Shown: positions 1 to 8,782 of the stretch, in pieces
How the letters are laid out: each line of letters begins with the position of its first letter
How positions within the stretch are numbered: the stretch's first letter is position 1
Assembly: GCF_019749375.1 (NCBI RefSeq)
Contig: NZ_JACWFE010000001.1
Span: forward strand, 310,001-374,000
Source: Bacillus sp. S/N-304-OC-R1
GTDB lineage: Bacteria > Bacillota > Bacilli > Bacillales > Cytobacillaceae
DNA length: 64,000 nucleotides
Reading direction: 5' to 3'
Position numbers and translations under genes: made by a program
Notes under the pieces: model-generated
What the model saw: the letters and a program-made list of their open reading frames with translations, nothing else
Told to the model about the DNA's origin: nothing
Databases searched by the model: none

Positions 1-396
1 TCTTACTAGAGCTTCAGCAATTTCAAGAGCCTGTTCGCCAGTATCTGGCTGAGAAAGAAGCAATTCATCGATGTTAACACCTAGCTTTTGTGCGTATACT
101 GGGTCAAGTGCATGTTCAGCATCAATAAACGCTGCCTGTCCGCCAGTTGCCTGAACTTCTGCAATAGCATGAAGTGCTACAGTTGTTTTACCTGAGCTTT
201 CAGGTCCATAAATTTCAATAATACGTCCTCTAGGATAGCCGCCAATTCCAAGTGCTGCGTCCAATGCTAGTGATCCGCTTGGAACAGCAGAAACTTTTCG
301 GTCTGTTTGCTCCCCAAGTTTCATAATAGAACCTTTGCCAAATTGCTTTTCTATTTGTTTTAATGCCATCTCAAGTGCTGCTTGACGATCGCTCAT
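1..396 (-). CDS. recA: RecA recombinase, N-terminal part (cut by window edge)
   Basis: This is the first 132 codons of RecA, the ATP-dependent strand-exchange protein that also triggers LexA self-cleavage in the SOS response. The reading frame runs from an ATG at 396 to the left edge of the window without a stop. The translation begins [20 protein letters not shown] and has the Walker A motif GPESSGKT at residues 64-71, followed by the conserved [10 protein letters not shown] segment. An AGGAGGAAG ribosome binding site lies just upstream of the ATG. A promoter and a LexA box lie upstream (see those entries), and cinA precedes it on the same strand, as in Bacillus subtilis. The C-terminal two thirds is outside the window. 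Confidence 0.97.
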   Translation of the reverse strand, partial: MSDRQAALEMALKQIEKQFGKGSIMKLGEQTDRKVSAVPSGSLALDAALGIGGYPRGRIIEIYGPESSGKTTVALHAIAEVQATGGQAAFIDAEHALDPVYAQKLGVNIDELLLSQPDTGEQALEIAEALVR

Positions 397-459
397 AGTT
401 TCTTCCTCCTTTATCTTAACCAAATGAATTGTTTACATTTGTTCTCAAAACCTATCTTT

Positions 460-488
460 ACTATAACTGTTTTCCAATGGTTTGTCGA
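460..488 (-). promoter_or_regulatory. Sigma-A promoter of recA
   Basis: On the minus strand a -35 box TCGACA (483-488) and a -10 box TATAGT (460-465) are separated by exactly 17 bases. The pair lies about 65-90 bases ahead of the recA start. Five of six positions match consensus in each box. It sits just downstream of the LexA box, so LexA bound there would touch the -35 region. Confidence 0.7.
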
Positions 489-497
489 GAAAAAATT

Positions 498-511
498 CGA
501 ACATTCATTCG
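498..511 (-). promoter_or_regulatory. LexA (SOS) operator of recA
   Basis: The minus strand reads CGAATGAATGTTCG, which fits the Bacillus LexA box pattern CGAAC-N4-GTTCG with one mismatch (CGAAT in the left arm). The site lies 9 bases upstream of the recA -35 box. The known Bacillus subtilis recA operator has the same CGAAT variant, from memory. This indicates ordinary DNA-damage induction. Confidence 0.8.
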
Positions 512-631
512 TCTTTTTTAAACCGTGAAGCACTGCTGAAAATTCTATTTTCTATAAGAGAAAATTGGATTTTCATAGGATGAATGTGATTAAAAATGAA
601 AAATTAAACTATTGTCTGAAATTAAATTCTA

Positions 632-664
632 TAAAAAATCAGAATGCCCTATTAGACATTCTGA
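632..664 (-). terminator. Rho-independent terminator of cinA
   Basis: CAGAATG (657-663 read on the minus strand) pairs with CATTCTG (640-646) around a 10-base loop and is followed by a run of six T. The stem begins inside the last codons of cinA, so the stop codon lies in the loop. It separates cinA from recA. Confidence 0.7.
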
Positions 665-1902
665 ATTTCTTTAAGATGCTTTATCAAGAAATAGCAACCG
701 TATTTTACGCTTCTAACACGGATAGATTCTCTTGTGCCTCCTAATTTTAACTTTTCTGTATGTACAGGTTTTCCTTTAATTTGGATCCCTATAAACACAG
801 TGCCGACCGGCTTGCCTTCAAGCTCATCCGGACCTGCTACCCCAGTGAAGCTAATGCCAATGTCTGAATTCATTAAGCGAGAAACATTAGTTGCTAATTC
901 AGCGGCACATTGAGCACTGACAACCCCATCTCTGCTAATAGTGTCACGACTTACCTTAAGCACATCTGCTTTAACTTCATTTGTATAGCACACAACGCCT
1001 CCCTTTAATAAGGAACCAGCCCCTGGAATAGATGTAAAGGTTTGTTGAAACATCCCCCCAGTTAAGCTTTCTGCACAGCTAATTGTTAATCCTTGCTCTT
1101 TCAATAATTTTGAAGTTTCAAGCATTAGTGAAGTGTCATCATACCCGTAAAAGAATTCACCTACTCGCGCAAGAATCGCTTGCTCCGCATCATCTAATAA
1201 TTGAAGTGCAGTTTCCATCTGTTTATGCTTGGCAGTAAGTCTGAGGGTTACCTCACCATCTGAAGCTAACGGTGCAATGGTAGGGTTAGATTGAGAATCT
1301 ATTAAATCTTCTATTTCAGTTTCTAGCATTGCTTCCCCAATTCCGAAAAACCTTAGCACTCTTGAAATAATGGTGTCTTCTGCATTTAACTTTGAACGAA
1401 GCAGCGAATAACCGTACTTCAAAAACATTGGCTCCATTTCTTTAGGAGGACCTGGCAGAAGCATATACAAATGGGTTTTGGAATCAAGCAACATTCCAGG
1501 TGCCATTCCATGATCATTCGGAAGAACCTGAGAACCTTGGAGTACAATTGCTTGCTTTATATTATTCTCTGTCATTACCCGATTTGTACGTTCAAAAAAC
1601 TGTTCAATTAATTGTAGAGCATGATTGTCCATTAGTAACTGCCTATTTAAATGCTTCGCAATAGTTTCCTTAGTTAGATCATCCTTGGTTGGCCCTAAGC
1701 CACCAGTAAAAATGAGAAAATCTGAGCGGCTTTCAGCAATTTCAATCGCTGCTTTTAAACGATTGGGATTATCACCAACAACTGTATGAAAATAAACATT
1801 AATGCCCAAATCAGCAAGCTGCTGAGATAAAAACCTAGCATTCGTGTTAACAATTTGACCTAATAGTAATTCTGAGCCTACAGCAATGATTTCCGCATTC
1901 AT
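652..1902 (-). CDS. cinA: CinA competence/damage-inducible protein (nicotinamide-nucleotide amidase family)
   Basis: 416 residues, the usual length. The N-terminal half is the MoaB/MogA-like molybdopterin-binding fold, with GSELLLG near residue 8 and [14 protein letters not shown] near residue 66. The C-terminal half is the CinA domain, with SCAESLTGG near residue 278 and FTGVAGP near residue 355. Family members act in pyridine nucleotide salvage as NMN deamidases or ADP-ribose pyrophosphatases; which activity this one has cannot be read from sequence. A ribosome binding site AAGGTGG precedes the ATG. It lies between pgsA and recA, as in Bacillus subtilis, and in several Firmicutes it is part of the late competence regulon; no ComK box is obvious here. 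Confidence 0.93.
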   Translation of the reverse strand: MNAEIIAVGSELLLGQIVNTNARFLSQQLADLGINVYFHTVVGDNPNRLKAAIEIAESRSDFLIFTGGLGPTKDDLTKETIAKHLNRQLLMDNHALQLIEQFFERTNRVMTENNIKQAIVLQGSQVLPNDHGMAPGMLLDSKTHLYMLLPGPPKEMEPMFLKYGYSLLRSKLNAEDTIISRVLRFFGIGEAMLETEIEDLIDSQSNPTIAPLASDGEVTLRLTAKHKQMETALQLLDDAEQAILARVGEFFYGYDDTSLMLETSKLLKEQGLTISCAESLTGGMFQQTFTSIPGAGSLLKGGVVCYTNEVKADVLKVSRDTISRDGVVSAQCAAELATNVSRLMNSDIGISFTGVAGPDELEGKPVGTVFIGIQIKGKPVHTEKLKLGGTRESIRVRSVKYGCYFLIKHLKEIQNV

Positions 1903-1944
1903 GGAAACGCCACCTTAGATAAAGAGTATCTTGAATAAACATAT

Positions 1945-2523
1945 CTATTTTGAATTTGAAAACACTTGCTTATTTTTCATAAAATAGTCTAGGCCTGACC
2001 AAATTGTAAAGATCATTGCTATCCAAAGAGCAATCTGGGCAAATGGTATTGAGAACATTTCAAAAATAATATTATGCAAAAGCAATGCAGAGATAGCCAC
2101 AATTTGTGCCCACGTTTTTATTTTTCCTAACATGTTTGCGGCAACTACTTCCCCACCCTCAGCTAAGAGTAGACGTAAACCTGTTACAGCAAATTCACGG
2201 CTTATAATGATAATAACAATCCACGATGGAGCAAACCTTAATTCTACTAATACAATTAAAGCAGCTGATACTAAGAGCTTATCAGCAAGCGGATCAAGGA
2301 ACTTTCCAAAATTCGTCACTAGATTAAGCTTTCTTGCATAATACCCATCCACCCAGTCCGTTGCAGAAGCAAAAATAAAAACTAATGCCCCTATAAGATG
2401 ATTTACTGGTAATGATGTTCCCAACAAACTTACTTCACCCCATGAAAAAGGAAAGAGCATAATAATTAAAAATAACGGGATAAGGCAAATTCTTGAGATT
2501 GTAATTTTATTAGGCAGATTCAT
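1945..2523 (-). CDS. pgsA: CDP-diacylglycerol--glycerol-3-phosphate 3-phosphatidyltransferase
   Basis: 192-residue integral membrane enzyme that makes phosphatidylglycerol phosphate, the committed step to the acidic phospholipids. The CDP-alcohol phosphotransferase signature D-x2-DG-x2-AR-x8-G-x3-D-x3-D is complete: D56, D59, G60, A63, R64, G73, D77, D81. Hydrophobic segments occur near residues 10-28, 38-54, 83-110 and 130-175. The ribosome binding site is GGAGG just upstream of the ATG at 2523. It sits between rodZ and cinA; the rodZ terminator precedes it, so it probably has its own promoter in the 2524-2756 gap, where I could not pick a convincing pair of boxes. Confidence 0.95.
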   Translation of the reverse strand: MNLPNKITISRICLIPLFLIIMLFPFSWGEVSLLGTSLPVNHLIGALVFIFASATDWVDGYYARKLNLVTNFGKFLDPLADKLLVSAALIVLVELRFAPSWIVIIIISREFAVTGLRLLLAEGGEVVAANMLGKIKTWAQIVAISALLLHNIIFEMFSIPFAQIALWIAMIFTIWSGLDYFMKNKQVFSNSK

Positions 2524-2756
2524 GATTAACCTCCAGTTTGTTTAAACCGATTAGAATACCTTTAGCGTAATTGGCCCAAAAGATTTTCTAATGTAATATT
2601 CAATTATTTTTTCTATATGTATTATACGTTATTGCTTGGCTAATTTAAATTTTTCTGCCACATGACAAAAAATGCATGTTCCTGTATCGTACATGTTATC
2701 ATTTTATTGACATCTGCATTATATAATTACTGCCAATTTTTATACTTGAAAAAAGT

Positions 2757-2784
2757 GAAAAATAGTCATCATCTGATGACTATT
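2757..2784 (-). terminator. Terminator of rodZ
   Basis: AATAGTCATC and GATGACTATT form a perfect 10-bp stem around a four-base loop, followed on the minus strand by TTTCACTTTTTT. The rodZ stop codon TAG is inside the stem. It should end transcripts from ymfK-rodZ before pgsA. Confidence 0.75.
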
Positions 2785-3685
2785 CGGTGCTTGATAAGTA
2801 GCGAATGGTAATATCTTGCCGAACTGACTTTGATGGATCAATGGCAAATTGAATCTTTTCATCATTCACATAAATCTCTGTTTGCAGTGAATTCCCTACA
2901 ACAATTGTCGCTTCCGTTTCCTTTGAAAAGTCAAACGTCTGGCTTTCGGTATCCCCTTTTGTCAGCATTCCTTGAAAGAATGAGGTACCTTTTCCATTCT
3001 TAATATTTACCCAAGTTTCCCCAGTTGATACAACTTTTAACTCAAACTTATCAGCATTTTTTAATTCATAAATCGTTTGTCTGCCGCTTGATTGCAAAAC
3101 AGTAATTTCTTGTTTAGGAGCAATAGGTTCTTCTATAACCTCATCCTGTGAAGAATCTGTTTCCTTATCTGTTGTTGCAGACTCTTTATCTGAATTTTTG
3201 TCTGTGTCTTTTGCAAAGTTATCTGATTCTTCAAGCCGTACTTGTTCGCTTTCGCTATTATTTGCAGGTCCTTTCCCCTGATTACCATCCCCCTTAAGGG
3301 TTATGAAGTAATAAATAACAGCAGCTGCACCAATAATAAATACAGCAATCAATATTTTCGGAAGGATATCGAAAACCTTTGAACCGCTATTTGCAATTTC
3401 TTTTCTAGATTGCACCCTTGAAAGCTTTTCCGGAATATCCTCATTAATTGTAGAGGGAATTTCTGATTTATATTGTTCGAATAGTTCTTCTGGGTGTAAA
3501 CCTACCGCTTCTGCATACTGTTTAATAAAAGCCCGTACATAAAATTGACCAGGCATCATGCTATAGTTTCCTTCTTCAATTCCAACTAAATAACGCTTTT
3601 GAATTTTCGTGGCAATCTGTAAGTCATCAAGACTTAAGTTCTTAGCCAATCGGGCTTCTTTTAGCCGATTTCCTAGTTCTGACAA
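2780..3685 (-). CDS. rodZ: RodZ-like cell-shape/HTH membrane protein (YmfM)
   Basis: 301 residues with the RodZ layout. An HTH_25 helix-turn-helix occupies residues 1-70 (cytoplasmic). A charged linker follows, then one transmembrane helix at about 109-130, then an acidic Ser/Glu/Asp-rich spacer at 135-190. A beta-rich extracellular DUF4115 domain covers about 195-298. RodZ links MreB to the cell-wall elongation machinery in rods. The gene follows ymfK by 18 bases and ends in a palindromic terminator before pgsA. Bacillus subtilis YmfM has the same position and layout. The assignment rests on domain order and synteny; the HTH may not bind DNA specifically. Confidence 0.88.
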   Translation of the reverse strand: MSELGNRLKEARLAKNLSLDDLQIATKIQKRYLVGIEEGNYSMMPGQFYVRAFIKQYAEAVGLHPEELFEQYKSEIPSTINEDIPEKLSRVQSRKEIANSGSKVFDILPKILIAVFIIGAAAVIYYFITLKGDGNQGKGPANNSESEQVRLEESDNFAKDTDKNSDKESATTDKETDSSQDEVIEEPIAPKQEITVLQSSGRQTIYELKNADKFELKVVSTGETWVNIKNGKGTSFFQGMLTKGDTESQTFDFSKETEATIVVGNSLQTEIYVNDEKIQFAIDPSKSVRQDITIRYLSSTE

Positions 3686-3703
3686 TTTATAACACCTTCC
3701 AAC

Positions 3704-4498
3704 TTACGAAAAATCAAAACCTCCAAAATCAGATTCAGAGATCATTTTGGTTTTATCGACAATATCATATTTTATTTCCTCTTCCGGATCATTGCGAAGC
3801 TCTATAATATAGTGAAAGTCATCAATTGAATACTCTGTGTTTTCTACAAAAATATCCGGATGCTCAACCACTTTTACAGCATTCATATTCATAATTTCCC
3901 GTACAAGCTGCCAATGCTTTTCATTTGCTCTTCTAGACGAAACAATTCCATCAATTATAAATAGGTTATTTTCGTTATATTCGTCATGAATGAGCTGATT
4001 ACGAATTGTCTGCTTTAAGAGTGTGGACGAAACAAACAGCCAGCGTTTATTAGCACAAACACTTGAAGCAACTATGGATTCCGTTTTTCCTACACGGGGC
4101 ATTCCTCTTATACCAATTAGTTTGTGACCTTCCTGCTTAAATAATTCTGCCATAAAGTCAACTAATAGTCCAAGCTCATCCCTGACAAAACGGAATGTCT
4201 TTTTGTCATCTGCATCTCTTTGTATATATCTTCCATGACGGACGGCTAGCCGGTCTCGTAATTTCGGTTTTCGGAGTTTAATTAATTTTATTGTATCCAT
4301 TCTATTTAGAATTGACTCAAGCCGAGCAATTTGTTCGTTGTTCTTTGCCAGAATTAATAATCCTCTTCTTCCCTCATCAACACCATTTATCGTGACAATA
4401 TTAATTGAAAGCATACCTAGAAGGGAAGAAATATCACCGAGCAAACCTGGCCGGTTCTTTTGTATTTCATATTCTAAATACCACTCTGTCTTACTCAA
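3704..4498 (-). CDS. ymfK: YmfK-type protein (DUF3388): ACT-like domain plus P-loop
   Basis: Function unknown. I place the start at a TTG (4496-4498) rather than the upstream ATG at 4516, because that ATG is part of the ribosome binding site ATGAGGAGG; AGGAGG then lies 9 bases before the TTG. The 264-residue product has an ACT-like region at about 5-75 (EYEIQKNRPGLLGDISSLL, then GVDEGRRGLLILA). In the C-terminal half is a Walker A match GMPRVGKT at about 132-139 and a hydrophobic LFIID strand resembling Walker B near 183. ACT domains usually bind small ligands, so a ligand-sensing nucleotide-binding protein is possible, but this is inference. It lies between ymfJ and rodZ, as in Bacillus subtilis. 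Confidence 0.85.
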   Translation of the reverse strand: MSKTEWYLEYEIQKNRPGLLGDISSLLGMLSINIVTINGVDEGRRGLLILAKNNEQIARLESILNRMDTIKLIKLRKPKLRDRLAVRHGRYIQRDADDKKTFRFVRDELGLLVDFMAELFKQEGHKLIGIRGMPRVGKTESIVASSVCANKRWLFVSSTLLKQTIRNQLIHDEYNENNLFIIDGIVSSRRANEKHWQLVREIMNMNAVKVVEHPDIFVENTEYSIDDFHYIIELRNDPEEEIKYDIVDKTKMISESDFGGFDFS

Positions 4499-4714
4499 AC
4501 TAAATAACCTCCTCATTAACGTTCTTCACGAACCCTTCTAATGCTTTAAGAGGTTTAATATTAAAGGTCTATTTGTCCTCTTTATGAATACGCACTTTTA
4601 TAATAAATGATTTTGTAAAAAGATGAAAGGAAAAACCAAGAATAACAATGGAAAAAGGAGAAAATTCTTTATAAATCAAAAGAATATCCAATTTTATTGA
4701 AAAAATGCAAAAAA

Positions 4715-4726
4715 GCTCTCGAGAGC
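4715..4726 (-). other. Perfect palindrome followed by T run
   Basis: GCTCTCGAGAGC is a 12-base perfect palindrome, followed on the minus strand by TTTTTTGC. With almost no loop, only a 4-bp stem with a TCGA loop is likely. It could act as a weak second terminator behind ymfJ, after the stronger one at 4752-4781. No other signal was seen in the ymfK-ymfJ gap. Confidence 0.3.
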
Positions 4727-4751
4727 AGCAAATTCTATTTCCATAATAAGC

Positions 4752-4781
4752 AAAAAAGAGAGGGATCTCTCCTCTCTTTTT
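4752..4781 (-). terminator. Terminator of ymfJ
   Basis: AAAAGAGAGG and CCTCTCTTTT form a perfect 10-bp stem around a 7-base loop, ending in T on the minus strand. It lies 10 bases downstream of the ymfJ stop and separates it from ymfK. The A and T ends make it potentially bidirectional. Confidence 0.75.
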
Positions 4782-4791
4782 CTGTCAAATA

Positions 4792-5052
4792 TTATTGATG
4801 TGTTCCGTTATTCTCAACAAGCTTTACCATCATATTGGCAATGGCCATTTGCTCATCCTTGTCTGCAACTGACCATAAATCAGATAATACACGCTGCTGC
4901 TCATTTTTCGGATCTACTTGGTTCGCTAAGTAATCACCGATTTGATAAGCAAGGCTAGTTACTGTTTCTTTATTCATTCCCTGTTGCTGTCCCTGATCTA
5001 GACGATCACCAAGAAAATCCTTCCACTGCTGCCAATTATCAAGTACAGACAT
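4792..5052 (-). CDS. ymfJ: YmfJ-type small protein (DUF3243)
   Basis: 86 residues, highly charged and helical, with no membrane segment or signal peptide. It matches the DUF3243 family by length, by the N-terminal VLDNWQQWKDFLGDRL segment, and by position between ymfI and ymfK. No catalytic motif is visible and the function is not known. A strong ribosome binding site AAAGGAGG precedes the ATG, and the gene is followed by its own terminator, so it is probably expressed as a short unit. Confidence 0.85.
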   Translation of the reverse strand: MSVLDNWQQWKDFLGDRLDQGQQQGMNKETVTSLAYQIGDYLANQVDPKNEQQRVLSDLWSVADKDEQMAIANMMVKLVENNGTHQ

Positions 5053-5147
5053 GAATATATCCTCCTTTAAAACTTAAGTTGTACAATCCTGTACACAGTT
5101 ATTTTGGTTATTGGAGGTAGAAAATATTCATGAAAGGTTTGCGATTA

Positions 5148-5870
5148 TTATGTATACCAGCCGCCATTTACAGCTAATATTTGTCCAGTAATATAGGACG
5201 ATTTATCTGATAATAGAAATGAAACTGAATCAGCTATATTTTCAGGTGATGCAAGCCTCCCCATTGGAATTTCATTTTTGATTCCTTCTAGTTCTTCAAA
5301 TGTGAATCCTTCAAGCATTGCAGTTTGAACTGCACCTGGGGCCACAGCATTCACCCTAATGCCATTATAGGCGAGCTCCTTGCTTAATGCCTTTACAAAA
5401 GAAATTTGAGCCCCTTTTACAGTTGAATATGCTACTTCACAGGCTGCACCTGTCTGCCCCCAAATCGAAGAAATAACAATGATCCCACCGCTTCCTTTAG
5501 AGAGTAATTTTGGCAGTAACTCCCTCGTCAGTAAAAGAGGAGTAGTCACATGTAAATTGATTAGCTTCTCTGCCATTCCATCTTCCAAATCATACAAAAG
5601 GCCATAATGGCTTATTCCGCTATTATGAATAATGGCGTCCAGGGAAAAAATGTTTTTCGTAACTTTTTTATAGCCATTTTTAGTTGATAAATCAGCTTGA
5701 ATGGGAATGTACTCGCCTCCAAATGCTTTAAGACGCTCTAAAAGATTTTCAATCGCCTTTTTGTTCTCATGATAATGTAAATATAAATGGCAGCCTTCCT
5801 CCGCTAATTTAACAGCAATCGCTTCTCCAATCCCTCCGCTTGCTCCTGTAATTAATACATATTTTCTCAT
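5148..5870 (-). CDS. ymfI: EF-P 5-aminopentanone reductase (YmfI, SDR family)
   Basis: Short-chain dehydrogenase. I choose the ATG at 5870 because GGAG at 5881-5884 is correctly spaced from it; a GTG at 5879 overlaps that site. The 240-residue product has TGASGGIG for NAD(P) binding at 8-15, HNSG in the central strand, a catalytic Ser near 134, and Y148-x3-K152. The C-terminal NGGWYT is usual for FabG-like enzymes. Bacillus subtilis YmfI reduces the 5-aminopentanone on elongation factor P lysine 32 to 5-aminopentanol, which matters for translation of polyproline and for swarming. The same role is inferred here from synteny with ymfH and ymfJ. FabG-type activity on fatty acids is the alternative. 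Confidence 0.85.
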   Translation of the reverse strand: MRKYVLITGASGGIGEAIAVKLAEEGCHLYLHYHENKKAIENLLERLKAFGGEYIPIQADLSTKNGYKKVTKNIFSLDAIIHNSGISHYGLLYDLEDGMAEKLINLHVTTPLLLTRELLPKLLSKGSGGIIVISSIWGQTGAACEVAYSTVKGAQISFVKALSKELAYNGIRVNAVAPGAVQTAMLEGFTFEELEGIKNEIPMGRLASPENIADSVSFLLSDKSSYITGQILAVNGGWYT

Positions 5871-5896
5871 TTTATTCACTCCAAAAATTTACAACA

Positions 5897-5928
5897 AAGA
5901 AAGCGCCAAATATACAGGCGCTTTCTTT
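5897..5928 (-). terminator. Terminator of ymfH
   Basis: AAAGAAAGCGCC (5897-5908) and its exact complement (5917-5928) form a 12-bp stem with an 8-base loop. The run of T on the minus strand is interrupted (TTTCTTTG), so termination may be partial. It lies between ymfH and ymfI. Confidence 0.65.
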
Positions 5929-5954
5929 TATTATCATCTTATTTCCGTTAATTT

Positions 5955-7244
5955 TCAACTTTTCGGAACAACTTGACATATAGAGAATCTATCTTCAGAA
6001 ATAAACTCCGTTGCCAGAGCTTCAATATCCTCCAATTGCAGCCCTTCTAGAGTTGAAACAACATCAAATAAATTCATTTCATTAAAAGCATAGCGTGTAA
6101 ATTGGTTGGCAATATATTCTGGAGAATTGATTGCCCGAAGAAATGTACCAATCTTTTTCTTTTTTGTCCTTTCCAGGCTTTCCTTAGAAAAGGTCCCTTT
6201 GTCTTTCATTTTTAGTAGAATTGTCTTTAGTGCATCGGCAAGCCGGTCTGGTTCTGTTGTATCACCGCCAACCATTGCAAAGCCGAAACCATTTTCCTGT
6301 GTATAATCAAAAGAGAATGTATCGTCTATTAAGCCCTGATTATAAAGTGTACTATAGTAATCTGAGCTCTTGCCAAACATGATATCCAGCATCACATTTA
6401 AGCCTAATTCTGTTTTTAATAATTCCTGCCCAGATTGGTTAGGATTTTTTGCTTTAATGCCAACTAAACACTTCGATGTTTGAACATTCATTTGAAGAAC
6501 CTGTTTTTCCTTTGCAACTTCTGCAGGTTCATCTTCAAACTTACGCTTAATTTCCGGCATTTCTTTATAATCTTTATTGGCCTGATTATCTCTAACAAGT
6601 TTCATGATTTCATCAGGATTTACAGGACCAACTATGAATAGGAGCATATTACTTGGATGGTAGAAAGTATGATAGCATTCATAAAGCATATCCTTCGTAA
6701 TGTGAGAAATCGTTTCAATCGTTCCAGCAATGTCAATTTTCACCGGATGATGTTTATACATATTTTCAATTAAACCATAATATAAGCGCCAATCCGGGTT
6801 ATCATCATACATCGTGATTTCTTGCCCGATAATCCCCTTTTCCTTTTCTACCGTTGCCTCTGTAAAATATGGATATTGAACAAAATCAATCAACGTTTCA
6901 AGATTTTTTTCGACATTGGATGTACTTGAGAACAAATACGCAGTTCTCGTAAAAGAAGTAAAGGCATTAGCAGAAGCCCCCTGACGGCTAAATTGCTGGA
7001 AAACGTCTCCATCTTCCTTTTCAAATAGTTTATGTTCTAAAAAGTGTGCAATACCATCCGGAACCTTTACATATTCAGTTTTTCCTAAAGGAATGAAATG
7101 ATTATCAATCGATCCATATTTCGTTGTAAATGTTGCATATGTCTTATTAAATCCTGCCTTTGGCAAAATATATACATCGAGACCATTTTCAAGCTTTTCA
7201 TAAAATAACTCTTCATTAAGCTGTTCAAACGTTATCTTTTCCAT
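5955..7244 (-). CDS. ymfH: M16-family zinc peptidase YmfH (active subunit)
   Basis: 429 residues, a pitrilysin/insulinase-type fold of two M16 halves. The zinc motif HxxEH is intact at H67-F-L-E70-H71, with the downstream EKGIIGQEI segment that supplies the third ligand. The start ATG follows the ymfF stop codon directly, with GAGGAG at the end of ymfF as ribosome binding site, so the two are translationally linked. M16B enzymes often work as a dimer of one active and one inactive chain; YmfH has the motif and YmfF lacks it. Substrate unknown; related proteins process peptides. It ends at a strong hairpin before ymfI. Confidence 0.9.
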   Translation of the reverse strand: MEKITFEQLNEELFYEKLENGLDVYILPKAGFNKTYATFTTKYGSIDNHFIPLGKTEYVKVPDGIAHFLEHKLFEKEDGDVFQQFSRQGASANAFTSFTRTAYLFSSTSNVEKNLETLIDFVQYPYFTEATVEKEKGIIGQEITMYDDNPDWRLYYGLIENMYKHHPVKIDIAGTIETISHITKDMLYECYHTFYHPSNMLLFIVGPVNPDEIMKLVRDNQANKDYKEMPEIKRKFEDEPAEVAKEKQVLQMNVQTSKCLVGIKAKNPNQSGQELLKTELGLNVMLDIMFGKSSDYYSTLYNQGLIDDTFSFDYTQENGFGFAMVGGDTTEPDRLADALKTILLKMKDKGTFSKESLERTKKKKIGTFLRAINSPEYIANQFTRYAFNEMNLFDVVSTLEGLQLEDIEALATEFISEDRFSICQVVPKS

Positions 7245-8525
7245 TTACATGTTCTCCTCCTTCCCAGTTAGGAAGTAAATCGTATCTAATGATATTTTAT
7301 TTGCGACAGCTACGATGTCTTCTTTTGTGGCCAGATCCATTTTATCCATCCAATCCTGAAGAGTGACATCCTTCTGTGAAACAACGTTGTGGTATAAGAC
7401 CTCTACTATTCCTCTAGAAGTATCTATTGTCTCTAGCAGCTGGTTTTTAATAACTGCTTTCGTTTGGGATACCTCTTCTTCGGAAAAGTCGCCATTTTTC
7501 ATCGCTTCAATTTGCGCTTTAATAATACTTACGGTTTGATCAAAATTCTTGTTATCAATACCTGTCATGACCATTAATAATCCTTTATGACTTTCTAAAC
7601 GGCTTGCTGCATAATAAGCAAGGCTTGCTTTTTCTCTGACATTAATAAAAAGCTTTGAATGAGAGAAGCCACCAAATATTCCGTTGTATACTTGCAAGGC
7701 ATAGTACTCATCGTCACCATAAACAATATTTGTCCGATAGCCAATATTTAATTTTCCTTGCTTTACATCCTGTTTTTCAACTACCTCATGGACGTTCGTT
7801 TTATTTGTATACTGAGATGCGTTTATTTTCAGTGGTGTTCTTGCTCCAAAATGTAATAACTCTTTTGCGAATGATTCTACTTCGTCCTCATTTACATCTC
7901 CAATTACATAAAGATCCATCTCATCCTGGCTTAAAGCTTCCTGATAGTACTGAAATAGACTTTCTGGAGTAATTGAATCAACATCGTCCTTCTCTCCGTG
8001 AACATGGAGTGAGTATGGCTCATCTTTGCACATTTCTTGGACGAGTCTAAAATTTGAATAACGCATTTTATCATCATAAACTGATTGAATCCGCTGCTTT
8101 AATGTTCTCTTTTCATTCTCTACTGTTTCTTTATCAAATGCGTTTCCAGAAACATTTGGCTTTGTTAATATATTTGATAAAAATTCAAAAGCTTTCTTTA
8201 AAAGAGGGGTCTGGTCAGATAAAAATTTCTCATTCGCCATTTCTAATGAAAAACTAATAATGTGATATTCCCCTTTTTTTGCTAAATCGACATAAAAAGT
8301 GGCACCATAAAGTTCGTCTAAATAGGATCGAAGTTTCCCCGTAGTCGGGTATTTTTCACTGCTGCTTTGCAAAACATATGGCAATAAAGCTCTTAGTGTA
8401 ACAAACTCTTTATTAAGCGGAGCTTTCATTTTCCAAACTAATGTATTTGTTTTATATTTTTCTGTTTTTACGACATGAAGCTTATAGCCATTCATGGGTT
8501 TAATGGCTTCCGATAAGATATCCAT
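7245..8525 (-). CDS. ymfF: M16-family peptidase homologue YmfF (no zinc motif)
   Basis: 426 residues with the M16 fold, but the position of HxxEH reads LQSSSEKYP, so the zinc ligands are missing and the chain is very probably not catalytic by itself. An R/Y-containing segment typical of M16 inactive subunits occurs in the C-terminal half (KASLAYYAASR near residue 306). It is the first gene of the ymfF-ymfH unit, with a good promoter upstream (8632-8661). The stop codon touches the ymfH start. I infer a YmfF-YmfH heterodimer, as in other M16B pairs. Confidence 0.88.
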   Translation of the reverse strand: MDILSEAIKPMNGYKLHVVKTEKYKTNTLVWKMKAPLNKEFVTLRALLPYVLQSSSEKYPTTGKLRSYLDELYGATFYVDLAKKGEYHIISFSLEMANEKFLSDQTPLLKKAFEFLSNILTKPNVSGNAFDKETVENEKRTLKQRIQSVYDDKMRYSNFRLVQEMCKDEPYSLHVHGEKDDVDSITPESLFQYYQEALSQDEMDLYVIGDVNEDEVESFAKELLHFGARTPLKINASQYTNKTNVHEVVEKQDVKQGKLNIGYRTNIVYGDDEYYALQVYNGIFGGFSHSKLFINVREKASLAYYAASRLESHKGLLMVMTGIDNKNFDQTVSIIKAQIEAMKNGDFSEEEVSQTKAVIKNQLLETIDTSRGIVEVLYHNVVSQKDVTLQDWMDKMDLATKEDIVAVANKISLDTIYFLTGKEENM

Positions 8526-8631
8526 AACCGATCCTCCTGATTAACCTGTTATTATTCATGATGCTTTACTATCTTATGTTGCTTTATAATGGTTATTTTC
8601 ATCAAAATTATTTTAAATAAATCATATTCTA

Positions 8632-8661
8632 AATATAACTTGCCCAATTTCCATATTTCAA
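8632..8661 (-). promoter_or_regulatory. Sigma-A promoter of ymfF-ymfH
   Basis: On the minus strand TTGAAA (8656-8661) and TATATT (8632-8637) are 18 bases apart, about 105 bases ahead of ymfF. A hairpin (TTCCATAT and ATATGGAA arms, 8649-8680, with an inner AAGTT-AACTT stem) overlaps the -35 box and could hold an operator. Confidence 0.6.
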
Positions 8662-8745
8662 GTTATTAACTTATATGGAAAAAACAAAAATTTTTCTCGT
8701 AAAGATTGCTGCTAATATAGCTTAAGCAATATTTTCGACAGATAC

Positions 8746-8776
8746 AAAAAAAAAGACTCCAAAACTGGAGTCTTTG
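8746..8776 (-). terminator. Terminator of the nup operon
   Basis: AAAGACTCCA and TGGAGTCTTT form a perfect 10-bp stem with loop GTTT (as read on the minus strand), followed by eight T. It begins 7 bases after the nupQ stop and ends the importer operon. Confidence 0.9.
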
Positions 8777-8782
8777 CAAAAA

